From Methanomicrobiales archaeon (lineage in GTDB: Archaea; Halobacteriota; Methanomicrobia; Methanomicrobiales; Methanoculleaceae), in contig JAAZID010000025.1 in NCBI GenBank assembly GCA_012510295.1, positions 1-15,518 of the forward strand: a stretch of DNA of 15,518 nucleotides, in the 5' to 3' direction. Below, piece by piece: positions 1-7,836 of the stretch. The notes beneath the pieces are model-generated. The model was not told the origin of the DNA and did not search any database. It was given only the letters and a program-made list of their open reading frames with translations. Made by a program: the position numbers and the translations under genes. The first letter of the stretch is position 1. Each line of letters starts with the position of its first letter.

Positions 1-381
1 CACGTAGGTCGGGACGACGAGACCGATACGGGCCGCGCCGGGGATGTTATCCTTGACGTAATCGATCCGGTCGCCGTACTGCTCCCAGTAGTGCTCATGC
101 GTGTGCGGGAGCCATCCGGTCGTCGTAAAGTCAACGTTTCCGCTGGCTAAGGCCTGGAAGAGCGGCCCTGCATCGACTGCGATCATCTCGACGTCGTATC
201 CGGCTTCTTCAAAGACCTGCTGCATAACGTTGCTGCTCGCTATGGCACAGTCCCAGGTGACGTACCCAATGCTGATCTTCTTCGCCCCGTCTGCGCTCGT
301 ATCAGTGCAACCGGCAGAGAAGAGGCAGAGTGCCAGGATAATACCTGTCAGTGCAAGTAGTTTTCCGATCTTTTTTGTCAT
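1..381 (-). CDS. proX: Glycine betaine/proline-type ABC transporter substrate-binding lipoprotein (partial, 3' end outside window)
   Basis: Reading the minus strand from an ATG at 381 gives 127 codons open to the window edge, so the C-terminal part is missing. The start MTKKIGKLLALTGIILALCL is a signal sequence, followed by a lipoprotein-like SAGC motif (Cys25; the -3 residue is Ser rather than the usual Leu). The mature part begins with ISIGYVTWDCAIASSNVMQQ and has TTGWLPHTHEHYWEQYGDRI near residues 87-106, typical of the OpuAC/ProX quaternary-amine binding family, where aromatic residues cage the trimethylammonium group. A GTGAT-like ribosome site lies just upstream. It is the third gene of the importer operon, 78 nt after the permease. 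Expected role: capture of a compatible solute outside the membrane and delivery to the permease. The exact ligand (betaine, proline betaine, choline) cannot be read from this part. Confidence 0.88.
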   Translation of the reverse strand, partial: MTKKIGKLLALTGIILALCLFSAGCTDTSADGAKKISIGYVTWDCAIASSNVMQQVFEEAGYDVEMIAVDAGPLFQALASGNVDFTTTGWLPHTHEHYWEQYGDRIDYVKDNIPGAARIGLVVPTYV

Positions 382-459
382 AACAATCACATTTCATAGT
401 TTCTTGAATTTCTTCTATCAAACAAAGTTAGGTTCATGGTTTACCGGACCGGGATCTGC

Positions 460-1305
460 TCACCGCTCCCCCTCCTGCTGCGGCACGAGGTTCTGGGTGA
501 TCCGGTCGAGGATGATCGCGATGATCACGATGGCAAGTCCCGCCTCAAAGCCCATGCCGATATTCACCCGCTGGATGCCTACGAGCACCTGGTACCCAAG
601 CCCCCCGGCACCGATCATCGATGCGATGACGGTCATGGAGAGCGCGAGCATGATGCACTGGTTCACTCCCGCCATGATGGTGGGGAGCGCGACCGGGAGC
701 TGCACCTTGAAGAGTTTCTGCCGGGGTGTTGAGCCAAACGCATCCGCGACCTCGATAAGTTCGACCGGCACCTGCCGGATTCCGAGGTTCGTGAGGCGTA
801 GCGCCGGTGGCATCGCAAAGACAACCGTCGCAATGATGCCCGGCACATTCCCGAGGCCGAAGAAGATCACGGCAGGGATGAGGTAGACGAACGAGGGCAT
901 CGTCTGCATGAAGTCGAGGATCGGCCTGAGTGCGGCGTTGATCGTATCGCTCCTTGCAGCCACGATGCCGAGCGGGATCGATATCGCGAGCGCGACTATC
1001 GTCGAGACGAGGACGAGCGCCAGGGTGAGCATGGCGAGGTTCCAGAGGCGGAGGTTCCAGATCAGGAGCAGACCGAGCGCGGTGAGCCCTGCCAGTTTGA
1101 TGTCGCGCCGGGTGACGAACCAGACCAGGATGGTCACGAGGAGGATCAGGATCAGCTCCGGAATGGCGAGCAGGAGATCCTGCAGTCCACCGATGAGGAA
1201 CCCGAGTACTGCGCTGATGCCGTCGAGCAGCCAGCCGAAGTACTGTTCGATCCAGTTGACGAGTGCCTCGATAGCAGCACCCACGGGTAGTTTAGGTAGA
1301 CTCAT
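460..1305 (-). CDS. proW: Glycine betaine/proline-type ABC transporter permease
   Basis: This is a 281-residue, very hydrophobic protein with about six or more membrane segments. The C-terminal two thirds (about residues 90-275) match the binding-protein-dependent permease fold. The cytoplasmic EAA-type loop reads EVADAFGSTPRQKLFKVQLP (about 185-204), the site that docks on the ATPase. The segment SMTVIASMIGAGGLGYQVL is typical of the ProW/OpuAB family. I start it at the ATG at 1305 (MSLPKLPVG) because GGGGTGAT lies at the right distance upstream; an ATG two codons earlier (1311) and longer forms reaching 1347 are possible but less likely. The start overlaps the last 14 nt of the ATPase gene, showing translational coupling. 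Role: membrane channel of an osmoprotectant importer. Confidence 0.92.
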   Translation of the reverse strand: MSLPKLPVGAAIEALVNWIEQYFGWLLDGISAVLGFLIGGLQDLLLAIPELILILLVTILVWFVTRRDIKLAGLTALGLLLIWNLRLWNLAMLTLALVLVSTIVALAISIPLGIVAARSDTINAALRPILDFMQTMPSFVYLIPAVIFFGLGNVPGIIATVVFAMPPALRLTNLGIRQVPVELIEVADAFGSTPRQKLFKVQLPVALPTIMAGVNQCIMLALSMTVIASMIGAGGLGYQVLVGIQRVNIGMGFEAGLAIVIIAIILDRITQNLVPQQEGER

Positions 1306-2554
1306 CAACATCACCCCTCTTTCGTGCCAGTGCACCGAGTATGGCACCCCGGAATACTAATCCCTGAAGCCTGCTGTCGTCGTCGACCACCGCCATAGGA
1401 TAGGGGCTTTCGGCGATCAGTGATATGATATCGGTAAGCGATGCATCCGGCGCCACGGTCGGAACATCGGTGATGACGATCTCCTCAAGTCCCCTGCCCG
1501 CTCGTACAGCTTCAAGGGTATCGTCTAATGTAACGATGCCCTTGAGGCGGCGCTCGCGGTCGACCACAAACACGCTCCCGATATCGTGCTCTTCCATGAG
1601 GTGCAACGCGACCCGTGAACCTGCGGTGCACCGGGCAACCGGTTCAGGGCGGCGCATCACGTCACTTGCCGAGAGCACTTTTGTCATATCGACACCGGCA
1701 ACGAACTGCTCGACGTAGGCATCTCCCGGATTTGCGAGGATCTCTTCGGGTGTACCGATCTGGACGACCTCTCCATCCCTCATCAGCGCGATCCGATCCC
1801 CGAGTTTCAGCGCCTCGTCGAGATCGTGGGTGACAAATATGATTGTCCGGTTCAGGCGTTGCTGGAGGTCGAGGAGTTCATCCTGCATCTCCCGCCTTAT
1901 GAGCGGGTCAAGAGCACTGAACGCCTCATCCATCAAGAGTATCTCCGGGTCGCCTGCGAGCGCCCGGGCAAGCCCGACCCGTTGTTTCATGCCGCCGGAG
2001 AGCTGGGAAGGCATGCTCGCCCCATGCTCGCCAAGCCCGACCATCCGGAGGAGCTCTTCGCCCCTCCGGTAACGCTCCTCCTCAGGGATGCCCTGGATCT
2101 CAAGGCCAAAAGCGACGTTGTCGAGCACCGTCCGATGCGGGAGCAGGGCGAAGCTCTGGAATATCATACCCAGTTTGCGCCGTCGGATCTCTCGCAGTTC
2201 GTCCTGGTTCATGCCGACGATATCCTCGCCGCCGATCAGTATCCTGCCGCTCGTAGGTTCGATAAGCCGGTTGATACACCGGAGGAGCGTCGATTTTCCG
2301 CTCCCGGAGAGCCCCATCAGGACAAAAATTTCCCCTGGCATAACCTCAAAGGAGACGTTATAGAGAGCCAGGATCTCTTTGGTCTCTTCATAGATCTCTT
2401 CCTTTGAGCGGCCGGTGTTGCGAAGTTTCAGCGTTTTCTCTGGATCCTTCCCGAATACCCGGGTCAGACCTTCTACACTGATTGTTGTTTGTAATGATCT
2501 TGAGTGTTCATCTCTGGGCAGTTTCTTGAAGATAACGGAACCCTCCAACTTCAC
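1292..2554 (-). CDS. proV: Glycine betaine/proline-type ABC transporter ATP-binding protein with C-terminal CBS domains
   Basis: A 420-residue ATPase. Walker A is GLSGSGKST (81-89), the Q-loop lies in FQSFALLPHRTVLDNV (132-147), the ABC signature is LSGGMKQR (185-192), Walker B is ILLMDE (205-210) and the H-loop is VTHDLDEA (241-248). After about residue 295 come two CBS repeats ending near 410. In OpuA-type importers such CBS modules sense ionic strength and gate transport. The N-terminal stretch TTISVEGLTRVFGKDPEKTL is characteristic of the ProV/OpuAA family. The start is GTG at 2554, giving a short extra N-terminus (MKLEGSVIFKKLPRDEHSR). No ribosome site precedes it, but an AT-rich TATA-like motif lies about 25 nt upstream, so a leaderless transcript would fit. 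A TTG at 2548 is an alternative. It is the first gene of the importer operon. Confidence 0.93.
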   Translation of the reverse strand: MKLEGSVIFKKLPRDEHSRSLQTTISVEGLTRVFGKDPEKTLKLRNTGRSKEEIYEETKEILALYNVSFEVMPGEIFVLMGLSGSGKSTLLRCINRLIEPTSGRILIGGEDIVGMNQDELREIRRRKLGMIFQSFALLPHRTVLDNVAFGLEIQGIPEEERYRRGEELLRMVGLGEHGASMPSQLSGGMKQRVGLARALAGDPEILLMDEAFSALDPLIRREMQDELLDLQQRLNRTIIFVTHDLDEALKLGDRIALMRDGEVVQIGTPEEILANPGDAYVEQFVAGVDMTKVLSASDVMRRPEPVARCTAGSRVALHLMEEHDIGSVFVVDRERRLKGIVTLDDTLEAVRAGRGLEEIVITDVPTVAPDASLTDIISLIAESPYPMAVVDDDSRLQGLVFRGAILGALARKRGDVDEST

Positions 2555-2570
2555 GAGTTCTATTTCATCG

Positions 2571-2581
2571 CTATTATAATT
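2571..2581 (-). promoter_or_regulatory. Probable TATA box of the osmolyte-importer operon
   Basis: On the minus strand the motif AATTATAATAG follows a purine run (AAAAGGAG) that could be the B recognition element. Its centre is about 22-25 nt upstream of the GTG start at 2554, which would place transcription start at or next to the start codon (leaderless mRNA). This is a motif match only. Confidence 0.4.
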
Positions 2582-2937
2582 ACTCCTTTTGACAAATGCC
2601 TAAAAATAAGAGGGATTTTGAAATTTTTGGCATTTTACAGCGCTTTTACAGATAGAACTTTATCATGCCGTGGATCTCGTAAATTATTGCCATTTTGGCG
2701 GTTATCTCACGTATAAAGCCTGTTTTCTCCGATCCTGATCTTCTGCCCTCCAGCTCCCTGAAGCCCCGGCGCGCAGATGGATGCCCTCCCTTTTTTTCAT
2801 CCGGTATGCCTGTGGCCTCGTGGGCATCACGGAGCATTTCTCATGAGATGCGGTCTTGCCCCCGCCGGCGCCGGCCACCTGTGGAAAAGTTTGTAATTGC
2901 GGCAGAGTTCTTGCCGGTGCGCCCATCCATACCACTC
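2582..2937. other. Intergenic region between the divergent importer operon and argG
   Basis: The whole gap is 2555-3019. The part near the importer (2580-2720) is AT-rich and suits promoter and regulator binding. 2750-2880 is GC-rich with a T7 run at 2788-2794. Two overlapping open frames exist (about 2695-3018 plus and 2702-2935 minus), but both have unnatural composition (Pro, Arg and Ser rich), no ribosome site and no recognisable motif, so I do not call them genes. No tRNA or small RNA could be identified. Confidence 0.5.
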
Positions 2938-2948
2938 TTTTATTGTAT
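2938..2948 (+). promoter_or_regulatory. Probable TATA box of argG
   Basis: TTTTATTGTAT lies about 75 nt upstream of the argG ATG. Transcription would start near 2968 and leave a leader of about 50 nt carrying GGAG (about 3008-3011) upstream of the start codon. Motif match only. Confidence 0.4.
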
Positions 2949-3019
2949 GAGAGGCCATATCAATGTAGATTATTCCAGACTGTCATCAGGCAGAAATCAA
3001 GAACGCGGAGAATTATAAC

Positions 3020-4207
3020 ATGGGAAAGGGAAAAGTCGTCTTAGCGTTTTCGGGAGGTCTCGATACCTCCATATGTATCCCCCTCCTGCGCGAACAATAC
3101 GGGTTTGATGAGATCATCACCGTTGCAGTCGACGTGGGCCAGCCTGAGGCTGAGGTAGCCCGGGCCACGGAGAAGGGCCGGATGCTTGCAGACAACCACT
3201 ATACTATCGATGTCAGGGAGAAGTTTGTAGCCGATTACATCTTCCCCGCGATCAAGGCGAACGGGTCGTATGAGGGCTACCCGATGGGAACAGCGCTCGC
3301 CCGTCCGCTGATCGCCGAAGAGATCGTGAGGGTCGCGGAGAGGGAAGGCGCCTCAAAGATCGCGCACGGGTGCACCGGGAAAGGAAACGACCAGCTCCGG
3401 TTCGACTTCATCTTCAGGTCTGCCGGCTACGATATCGTTGCACCGATGCGGGAGATGAACCTGACCCGTGAGTGGGAGATCTGCTATGCGCAGGAACGCA
3501 ATATTCCGGTAAGCGTGGGGAAGGAGAACCCCTACAGCGTCGACGAAAACTGCTGGAGCCGGAGTATCGAGGGCGGCAGGCTGGAAGATCCGGCGTTTCA
3601 TCCGCCTGAAGAGATCTATGCCTGGACGGTGTCGCCAAAGAAGGCTCCTGATGTCATGGAAGAAGTCAGGATACGGTTTGAGCGCGGTGTCCCGGTCGCC
3701 CTCAACGGGAAGGCCCTCCCCGGCCTTGCCCTGATCCGGGAGCTGAACCAGATCGCAGGGCAGAACGGCGTGGGCCGCAACGATATGATCGAGGACCGGA
3801 TCCTCGGTCTGAAGGCTCGCGAGGTCTACGAGCACCCGGCCGCGACCGTCCTGCTTGCTGCGCACCGTGACCTCGAACACCTCGTTCTGACGCGGCAGGA
3901 GCTCGCGTTCAAGCAGATCGTCGATGCGAAGTGGTCTGAGCTCGCTTACATGGGGCTCGTGCACGAACCGCTCTTCTACGCGCTCGGTGCGTTCATTGAC
4001 ACGACCCAGGAGCGGGTGAACGGCACAGTGGATGTTGGCCTGTATAAGGGCAGCGTGAAGATTCTTGGCCGGAGTTCTGAGGATGCTCTCTATTCAGACG
4101 ACCTCGTCTCCTTTGACTCGACAACGATCGACCAGAACCACGCGATCGGGTTCTCAAACTACTTTGGACTGCAGGCGCGCCTGCTCAGAAATCTCAAGAA
4201 AGAGTGA
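3020..4207 (+). CDS. argG: Argininosuccinate synthase
   Basis: A 395-residue protein, the usual length for this family. It catalyses ATP-dependent joining of citrulline and aspartate to argininosuccinate, the penultimate step of arginine synthesis, in the cytoplasm. The N-terminal PP-loop is AFSGGLDTS (9-17), which binds ATP pyrophosphate. [15 protein letters not shown] (82-96) contributes to substrate binding and [13 protein letters not shown] (116-128) is the second family signature. [20 protein letters not shown] is also diagnostic. The start is the ATG at 3020, preceded by GGAG. The gene is monocistronic here: the next gene is convergent and its stop is only 9 nt away. The partner enzyme argF is elsewhere in the window in a different transcription unit, and argH is not seen. 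Confidence 0.98.
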   Translation: MGKGKVVLAFSGGLDTSICIPLLREQYGFDEIITVAVDVGQPEAEVARATEKGRMLADNHYTIDVREKFVADYIFPAIKANGSYEGYPMGTALARPLIAEEIVRVAEREGASKIAHGCTGKGNDQLRFDFIFRSAGYDIVAPMREMNLTREWEICYAQERNIPVSVGKENPYSVDENCWSRSIEGGRLEDPAFHPPEEIYAWTVSPKKAPDVMEEVRIRFERGVPVALNGKALPGLALIRELNQIAGQNGVGRNDMIEDRILGLKAREVYEHPAATVLLAAHRDLEHLVLTRQELAFKQIVDAKWSELAYMGLVHEPLFYALGAFIDTTQERVNGTVDVGLYKGSVKILGRSSEDALYSDDLVSFDSTTIDQNHAIGFSNYFGLQARLLRNLKKE

Positions 4208-4216
4208 AGGGGGTGC

Positions 4217-4621
4217 TTAGAGCACCTTCTTCCCCGCATCTTTTCCCGCTGTGCATTCGAAGACATCGGTGATCTTGACGATGATGAGCGACTTTGCTGG
4301 ATATTTGTGCCCCTTTGTCCTCACCTGATCGCGGAACTTCTCGTAGTCGGGGCCGGATGTCTTGATCTCTGTTGCGCCCTTCACCTGAAAGCAACGCTTG
4401 GTATCCTGGTCGTAGAAGTAGAGCGCTGTGATGGGGTTTTCTTTGAGGTTTTCGAGTGTCTTTACCATGTAGTTATCCATGATCCAGATGGTATCGTCGC
4501 TCACGAGCTGGATCGATGCCATCGGCGCCACGTTTGGAATGCCGCTTTTAGACGCGGTAGCCATCGGCATCACTTTAGTCTTTATAAATATCTCCTTAAT
4601 CTCACCTGAAAGCGCAACCAC
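4217..4621 (-). CDS. Pyridoxamine 5'-phosphate oxidase-fold (flavin-binding split-barrel) protein
   Basis: A 134-residue protein. MPMATASKSGIPNVAPMASI (about 18-37) followed by IWIMDNYMVKTLENLKENP (about 45-63) is the standard opening of small PPOX-like FMN-binding proteins: a strand, the N-A-P turn, then the K-T-xx-N-L-xx-N-P motif. The C-terminal half (residues 72-134) completes the barrel. Members bind FMN, or occasionally F420 or heme; the cofactor and substrate cannot be told from this sequence, and true PNP oxidase activity should not be assumed. The GTG start at 4621 is set by a strong GGAGGAGA ribosome site 8 nt upstream (4630-4637). It is convergent with argG, with a 9-nt gap between stops. 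A TATA-like element lies 80 nt upstream. Confidence 0.85.
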   Translation of the reverse strand: MVALSGEIKEIFIKTKVMPMATASKSGIPNVAPMASIQLVSDDTIWIMDNYMVKTLENLKENPITALYFYDQDTKRCFQVKGATEIKTSGPDYEKFRDQVRTKGHKYPAKSLIIVKITDVFECTAGKDAGKKVL

Positions 4622-4698
4622 GATGTATCTCTCCTCCGGGCAGAACAGACCCGGCAGGGGGCTGTAACCTGTCCGATATTGGGTTTATCTGTGTTGAC

Positions 4699-4710
4699 CG
4701 TATATAAGGG
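4699..4710 (-). promoter_or_regulatory. Probable TATA box of the PPOX-family gene
   Basis: On the minus strand CCCTTATATACG is a near-consensus archaeal TATA element. Transcription would start near 4680 and give a leader of about 60 nt that includes the GGAGGAG ribosome site. The core TATATA is nearly symmetric, so it could also act towards the plus strand, into the GC-rich spacer. Confidence 0.5.
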
Positions 4711-4739
4711 CTCTGCCGGATGGGTGATCGGGGCGCCAT

Positions 4740-4862
4740 GGGCGGGCTGTGATGGGATCGGTATAGGTCGCTCTCCCGGGCGGCGGGCTGTGGCGGTATG
4801 CGCCCGGGCGGGGCCCGGGGGGAGCGCTCCCCGTATGCGTTAACTCTTGCCCCTGGCCCCCT
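4740..4862. repeat. GC-rich spacer with palindromes and inverted repeats
   Basis: Part of the 417-nt gap before the marker-14 gene. It has CCCGGGCG (4775-4782) pairing with CGCCCGGG (4801-4808), a 10-bp palindrome CGCCCGGGCG (4801-4810), CCGGGC/GCCCGG around a 3-nt loop (4804-4818) and a perfect 14-bp palindrome GGGGAGCGCTCCCC (4819-4832). The 10-mer GCGGGCTGTG occurs twice (4742 and 4783). Open frames through it look like chance products of the base composition. It may be a structured RNA, a protein-binding site or simply GC-biased spacer. Confidence 0.55.
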
Positions 4863-5002
4863 CCCGGGCAATTTCTGTCACGGTCCACTGCCAGGATCTG
4901 GTATGTTATCGACAGATGGATCTCAGGCGTCCGGATTTCAGGCGCCGGGATGCCCATGGAAATTTCACCCGGTTTGTGGCCCTGGTTTGTATTGTGCGAA
5001 TG

Positions 5003-5013
5003 GAAAAATATAA
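5003..5013 (+). promoter_or_regulatory. Probable TATA box of the marker-14 gene
   Basis: GAAAAATATAA sits about 30 nt upstream of the ATG at 5039. Transcription start would then fall near 5034, so the mRNA may be leaderless or nearly so, and the GAGG at 5024 would not be in the transcript. Motif match only. Confidence 0.45.
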
Positions 5014-5038
5014 GCCGGCAGGCGAGGAAAGAACTAGT

Positions 5039-6535
5039 ATGTGTGCCCGCTTTTTGGAGCGCTTTTTCAAACCTGCACCCCACGTTGTCGAAAGCCCGCC
5101 TCCGCCATCGATCTCACACGGACCGGGCCCGGGTGTTCCCGAGTACCGGGTAAAGCCTTATTTTATCGTGGCGTCTGTTGAGATGGGCAATACCACAACG
5201 AAATGTATCCTGACCGGCACAAGTCTTGAGACGGGCAGATCGTACGTCATCAACAAGACCGTATCCATGAGCCGCGACGTCCGGCCGCCAAAACCGGGAG
5301 AGACGGTCTTTGGGGAGACACTTGACGGGACCCAGCTTACGCGCGAGTCGGTTACCGACCTTGTGCGCGACACCCTGATCCAGAGTCACGATGCGGTTCA
5401 CCTGAGCATCAAGGATGACCTTGACTTCGTCGTCAGGAGTACCGGTGTCGTTGCGGCGATGGATTCTCCCGACCAGGTCGGGGACTTCGTCATCGCCCTT
5501 GCAAACGGTTGCCTCGCTGCCGGTGTCCCGCCGCGGAAGATGACACCGCCGATGTCGATCGACAACCTCCCGCCGAAACTCCGGCAGTTCTCATTCGCCG
5601 ATAAGGTGGTCTTCGTCGGCGCAGTGGCCGGTGTCGTGCCGCCGGTCGGGAGTACCGGCGTCGAGATGGTGGCAAACGAGATGGAGGGGGAACTCGCGAT
5701 GGCGGGCGTCAAGGAGGGCGCGAAATGGACGCCTGTCGATTTCCGGAACCCCTGTATATCCATCGACTTCGGTACCACGCTCGCCGGTCGGATCACGAGC
5801 GATGTTGCCCGCGACGATCCGAATCCCTTCGCCCGGACGATCGGGAACTTCTGCGGGATCGCGGGCGCCATACCCGATGCCATCGTTCAGGGCACCGGGC
5901 TTGTGAAGGGGAATAAGGGGACAGCCCTCGACCTCTTTGGCGACCATAGTATCCAGAGCCCGTTCGGGGGGAGGAAGCGCTCTGCCGTCGATGAATACGT
6001 CGAGCGGTGCCATGAGCATATCGACATCAGGATCGTCCCCTCTGACCGGACGCGGTTCGGGCGGGTCCCGGTCTGCGCGGATATAGCTGCTGAGTCAGGC
6101 ATCGCCCTTATCGGGTGCGACTGTGGCGTCAACGGCAGCGATACACCGATCCTCGGGGAGATCGGGCATGAGATCTACGAGAAGCATGGCATGGGTATGC
6201 TGACCGAGGTCATCGACCGGGTCTGCGCAAAGATGGCGCTCCGGCTCATCGACGTCACCATCGAGAGCGGGATGGTCCCGCCGAACTCGTCGATCGGGTT
6301 CACCGGCCGGGCGGCGATATCGGGGAGGAAGCCTGAGTATATCCTTGCAGGTGTCACCGAACGGAACCTCTACGATAAACCAAACGACCACCTGGTCTTT
6401 GTGGACGACGGCCTGGCCCGGGGTGCGGCCCTGATGGGCCGGTGCATGAACTCTCTCGGGAAACCGAAGGCCCCGCTCGGCGGGGTGCGGGATGGGGGAT
6501 GTATTATGTCCCGCCGGATCAAAATAGGAAAGTAG
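5039..6535 (+). CDS. Methanogenesis marker protein 14 (ASKHA-like)
   Basis: A 498-residue protein when started at the ATG at 5039. The frame is open 192 nt further upstream, but that part is low-complexity spacer. Recognised as the methanogenesis marker 14 family, which is confined to methanogens and close relatives. Two phosphate-loop-like motifs characteristic of actin/Hsp70/sugar-kinase folds are visible: ASVEMGNTTTKCI (45-57) and SIDFGTTLAGR (241-251). Other conserved stretches are GNFCGIAGAIPDAIVQGTG (269-287), IGCDCGVNGSDTPILGEIGH (358-377) and GFTGRAAISG (420-429). Residues 1-40 are Pro-rich and variable. The biochemical role is not established; an ATP-dependent activation or maturation function in methanogenesis is an inference from the fold. 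A 78-residue gene follows after 10 nt and is probably cotranscribed. Confidence 0.88.
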   Translation: MCARFLERFFKPAPHVVESPPPPSISHGPGPGVPEYRVKPYFIVASVEMGNTTTKCILTGTSLETGRSYVINKTVSMSRDVRPPKPGETVFGETLDGTQLTRESVTDLVRDTLIQSHDAVHLSIKDDLDFVVRSTGVVAAMDSPDQVGDFVIALANGCLAAGVPPRKMTPPMSIDNLPPKLRQFSFADKVVFVGAVAGVVPPVGSTGVEMVANEMEGELAMAGVKEGAKWTPVDFRNPCISIDFGTTLAGRITSDVARDDPNPFARTIGNFCGIAGAIPDAIVQGTGLVKGNKGTALDLFGDHSIQSPFGGRKRSAVDEYVERCHEHIDIRIVPSDRTRFGRVPVCADIAAESGIALIGCDCGVNGSDTPILGEIGHEIYEKHGMGMLTEVIDRVCAKMALRLIDVTIESGMVPPNSSIGFTGRAAISGRKPEYILAGVTERNLYDKPNDHLVFVDDGLARGAALMGRCMNSLGKPKAPLGGVRDGGCIMSRRIKIGK

Positions 6536-6545
6536 GATCTGATAC

Positions 6546-6782
6546 ATGATGGCTGAAGAAGAACTGTTTGATCTGCTCGTCCCCCCCGGCGTGCCCAGGA
6601 AGATGCTCTACGATGTCGTAGAGAAATACGATGTGGAGGTAGTCCGGCGGCCGCAGAAACTCTCGTTTGCGAACATGGATGGAGATTCAAGGGAGTTGCT
6701 GGCATTCCGCGGCAAGCGGGAAATCGTCGAAGAAGTGCAGGAATACCTCTTTGCACAGCTCAAAGAGTTTATCGGCGAGTAA
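6546..6782 (+). CDS. Small conserved-looking protein linked to marker 14, function unknown
   Basis: A 78-residue protein beginning MMAEEELFDLLVPPGVPRKM. I do not recognise a named family. It starts 10 nt after the marker-14 stop, with AGGA about 8 nt before the ATG at 6546 (the ATG at 6549 is equally possible). Composition is acidic and soluble with no membrane segment or Cys. The pattern helix (LYDVVEKYD), strand (VEVVRRPQKLSFANM), turn (DGDSRE), strand (LLAFRG) and long amphipathic helix (KREIVEEVQEYLFAQLKEFI) suggests a small alpha/beta fold. Codon use matches its neighbour. A T6 run follows immediately after the stop. Its position suggests a partner of marker 14. Confidence is high that it is a gene and nil on its activity. 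Confidence 0.8.
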   Translation: MMAEEELFDLLVPPGVPRKMLYDVVEKYDVEVVRRPQKLSFANMDGDSRELLAFRGKREIVEEVQEYLFAQLKEFIGE

Positions 6783-6786
6783 CACC

Positions 6787-6792
6787 TTTTTT
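6787..6792 (+). terminator. Poly-T terminator after the marker-14 unit
   Basis: CCTTTTTTC begins 4 nt after the stop of the 78-residue gene. Archaeal polymerase commonly terminates in such T runs without needing a hairpin. Confidence 0.5.
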
Positions 6793-6882
6793 CAAACATC
6801 CAGCCTGAGGGGCCGGGTCAGAACTGCTACCGGGATACGCCAGGCGCCATATCGTACGCCCGGACCCCGCTCCCGCGTCTCT

Positions 6883-6889
6883 AAAAAAA
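6883..6889 (-). terminator. Poly-T terminator after argF
   Basis: Read on the minus strand, a run of seven T (within AATATTTTTTTAGAG) lies 20 nt beyond the argF stop and would end the carS-pyrE-purD-argF transcript. Confidence 0.5.
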
Positions 6890-6909
6890 TATTTTCCGCC
6901 CGCATCCGC

Positions 6910-7836
6910 TCAGGGGATAGGTGCGTCGCCGGCGATCATCCGCACGAGGAGCGCCTTCTGTGCGTGGAGCCGGTTCTCGGCCTGGTCCCAGACGATGCTC
7001 TGCGGTCCTTCTATCACATCATCGGCGATCTCCTCTCCCCGGTGGGCGGGGAGGCAGTGCATCACGAGGGCGTCGGATGGCGCCTGCGCGAGGAGGCGTG
7101 CATCTATGGTATAGCGCCTGAGAGCCTTCAGGCGCTCGGCACGTTCCTCTTCATCGCCCATAGATACCCAGATGTCGGTGTAGAGGACATCTGCATCCCT
7201 GACCGCTTCTTCCGGGTCTGTGACGATCCTGACCCTGCCGCCCGCCGCCCGCGCCTGATCGATGAGGGCCTCATCCGGCCGGTAGTCCGGAGGGCTTGCA
7301 ACCACGATCTCCATGCCGGTCAGGGGAGAGGAGAGTATCCACGAGTTGCAGACGTTATTGCCATCCCCGACCCATGTGAGCTTCAGGTCACGGAGGTCGC
7401 CAAACCGCTCGGTGAGGGTCATAATATCGGCCAGAACCTGGCAGGGGTGTTGTGCATCAGACAGACCATTGATGACCGGGACGGTCGAGTGGCGGGCGAG
7501 CTCTTCGACGCTGGTGTGCCTGTAGGCCCGGATCATCACCGCATCGACGTAGCGGGCAAGCGCCCGTGCTGTATCCCTGACCTCCTCCCCCCGCCCGAGC
7601 TGCATATCCTGGGGGTTTAAGAAGAGCGCATGGCCGCCGAGGTCTGTCATCCCCACCTCAAACGAGACCCGGGTGCGGGTGGACGCCTTCTCAAAGATCA
7701 TCGCAAGGCTCTTTCCCCTGAGGAGTTCATGTGCGGTCCCGGCAGACTTCAGGCGCTTGAGGCGGATTGCGTCGGCGACGATGTTCTTGAGTTCATGCTC
7801 ATCAATATCGGTAATTGAGAGAAAGTCTTTCTTCAT
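6910..7836 (-). CDS. argF: Ornithine carbamoyltransferase
   Basis: A 308-residue protein, normal for the family. It transfers the carbamoyl group of carbamoyl phosphate to ornithine, giving citrulline, the substrate of the argG product. The carbamoyl-phosphate loop is [15 protein letters not shown] (48-62). [11 protein letters not shown] (130-140) and the ornithine-specific [12 protein letters not shown] (259-270) are present, as is the DIWVSMG loop (221-227), which separates it from aspartate carbamoyltransferase. The ATG at 7836 is preferred over a longer form (to 7860) because AAGGAG lies 6 nt upstream and because it overlaps the purD stop as ATGA, a translational-coupling arrangement. It is the last gene of the minus-strand cluster, followed by a T7 run. 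Confidence 0.97.
   Translation of the reverse strand: MKKDFLSITDIDEHELKNIVADAIRLKRLKSAGTAHELLRGKSLAMIFEKASTRTRVSFEVGMTDLGGHALFLNPQDMQLGRGEEVRDTARALARYVDAVMIRAYRHTSVEELARHSTVPVINGLSDAQHPCQVLADIMTLTERFGDLRDLKLTWVGDGNNVCNSWILSSPLTGMEIVVASPPDYRPDEALIDQARAAGGRVRIVTDPEEAVRDADVLYTDIWVSMGDEEERAERLKALRRYTIDARLLAQAPSDALVMHCLPAHRGEEIADDVIEGPQSIVWDQAENRLHAQKALLVRMIAGDAPIP

Noticed and set aside
2695..3018. 107-codon open frame in the importer-argG spacer
   Set aside because: Odd composition (Pro, Arg and Ser rich), no ribosome site, overlapped by an opposing open frame and by the argG promoter.
4847..5038. 64-codon upstream extension of the marker-14 frame
   Set aside because: It reads through low-complexity spacer and the TATA box at 5003-5013. 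The family start is compatible with the ATG at 5039.
4685..5083. 132-codon minus-strand frame across the GC-rich spacer
   Set aside because: Pro, Gly and His rich product of GC palindromes. It overlaps the start of the marker-14 gene and the TATA box, with no family resemblance.
5398..6132. Long minus-strand frames inside the marker-14 gene
   Set aside because: Shadow frames of a well-supported GC-rich coding sequence. The plus frame alone has recognisable motifs.
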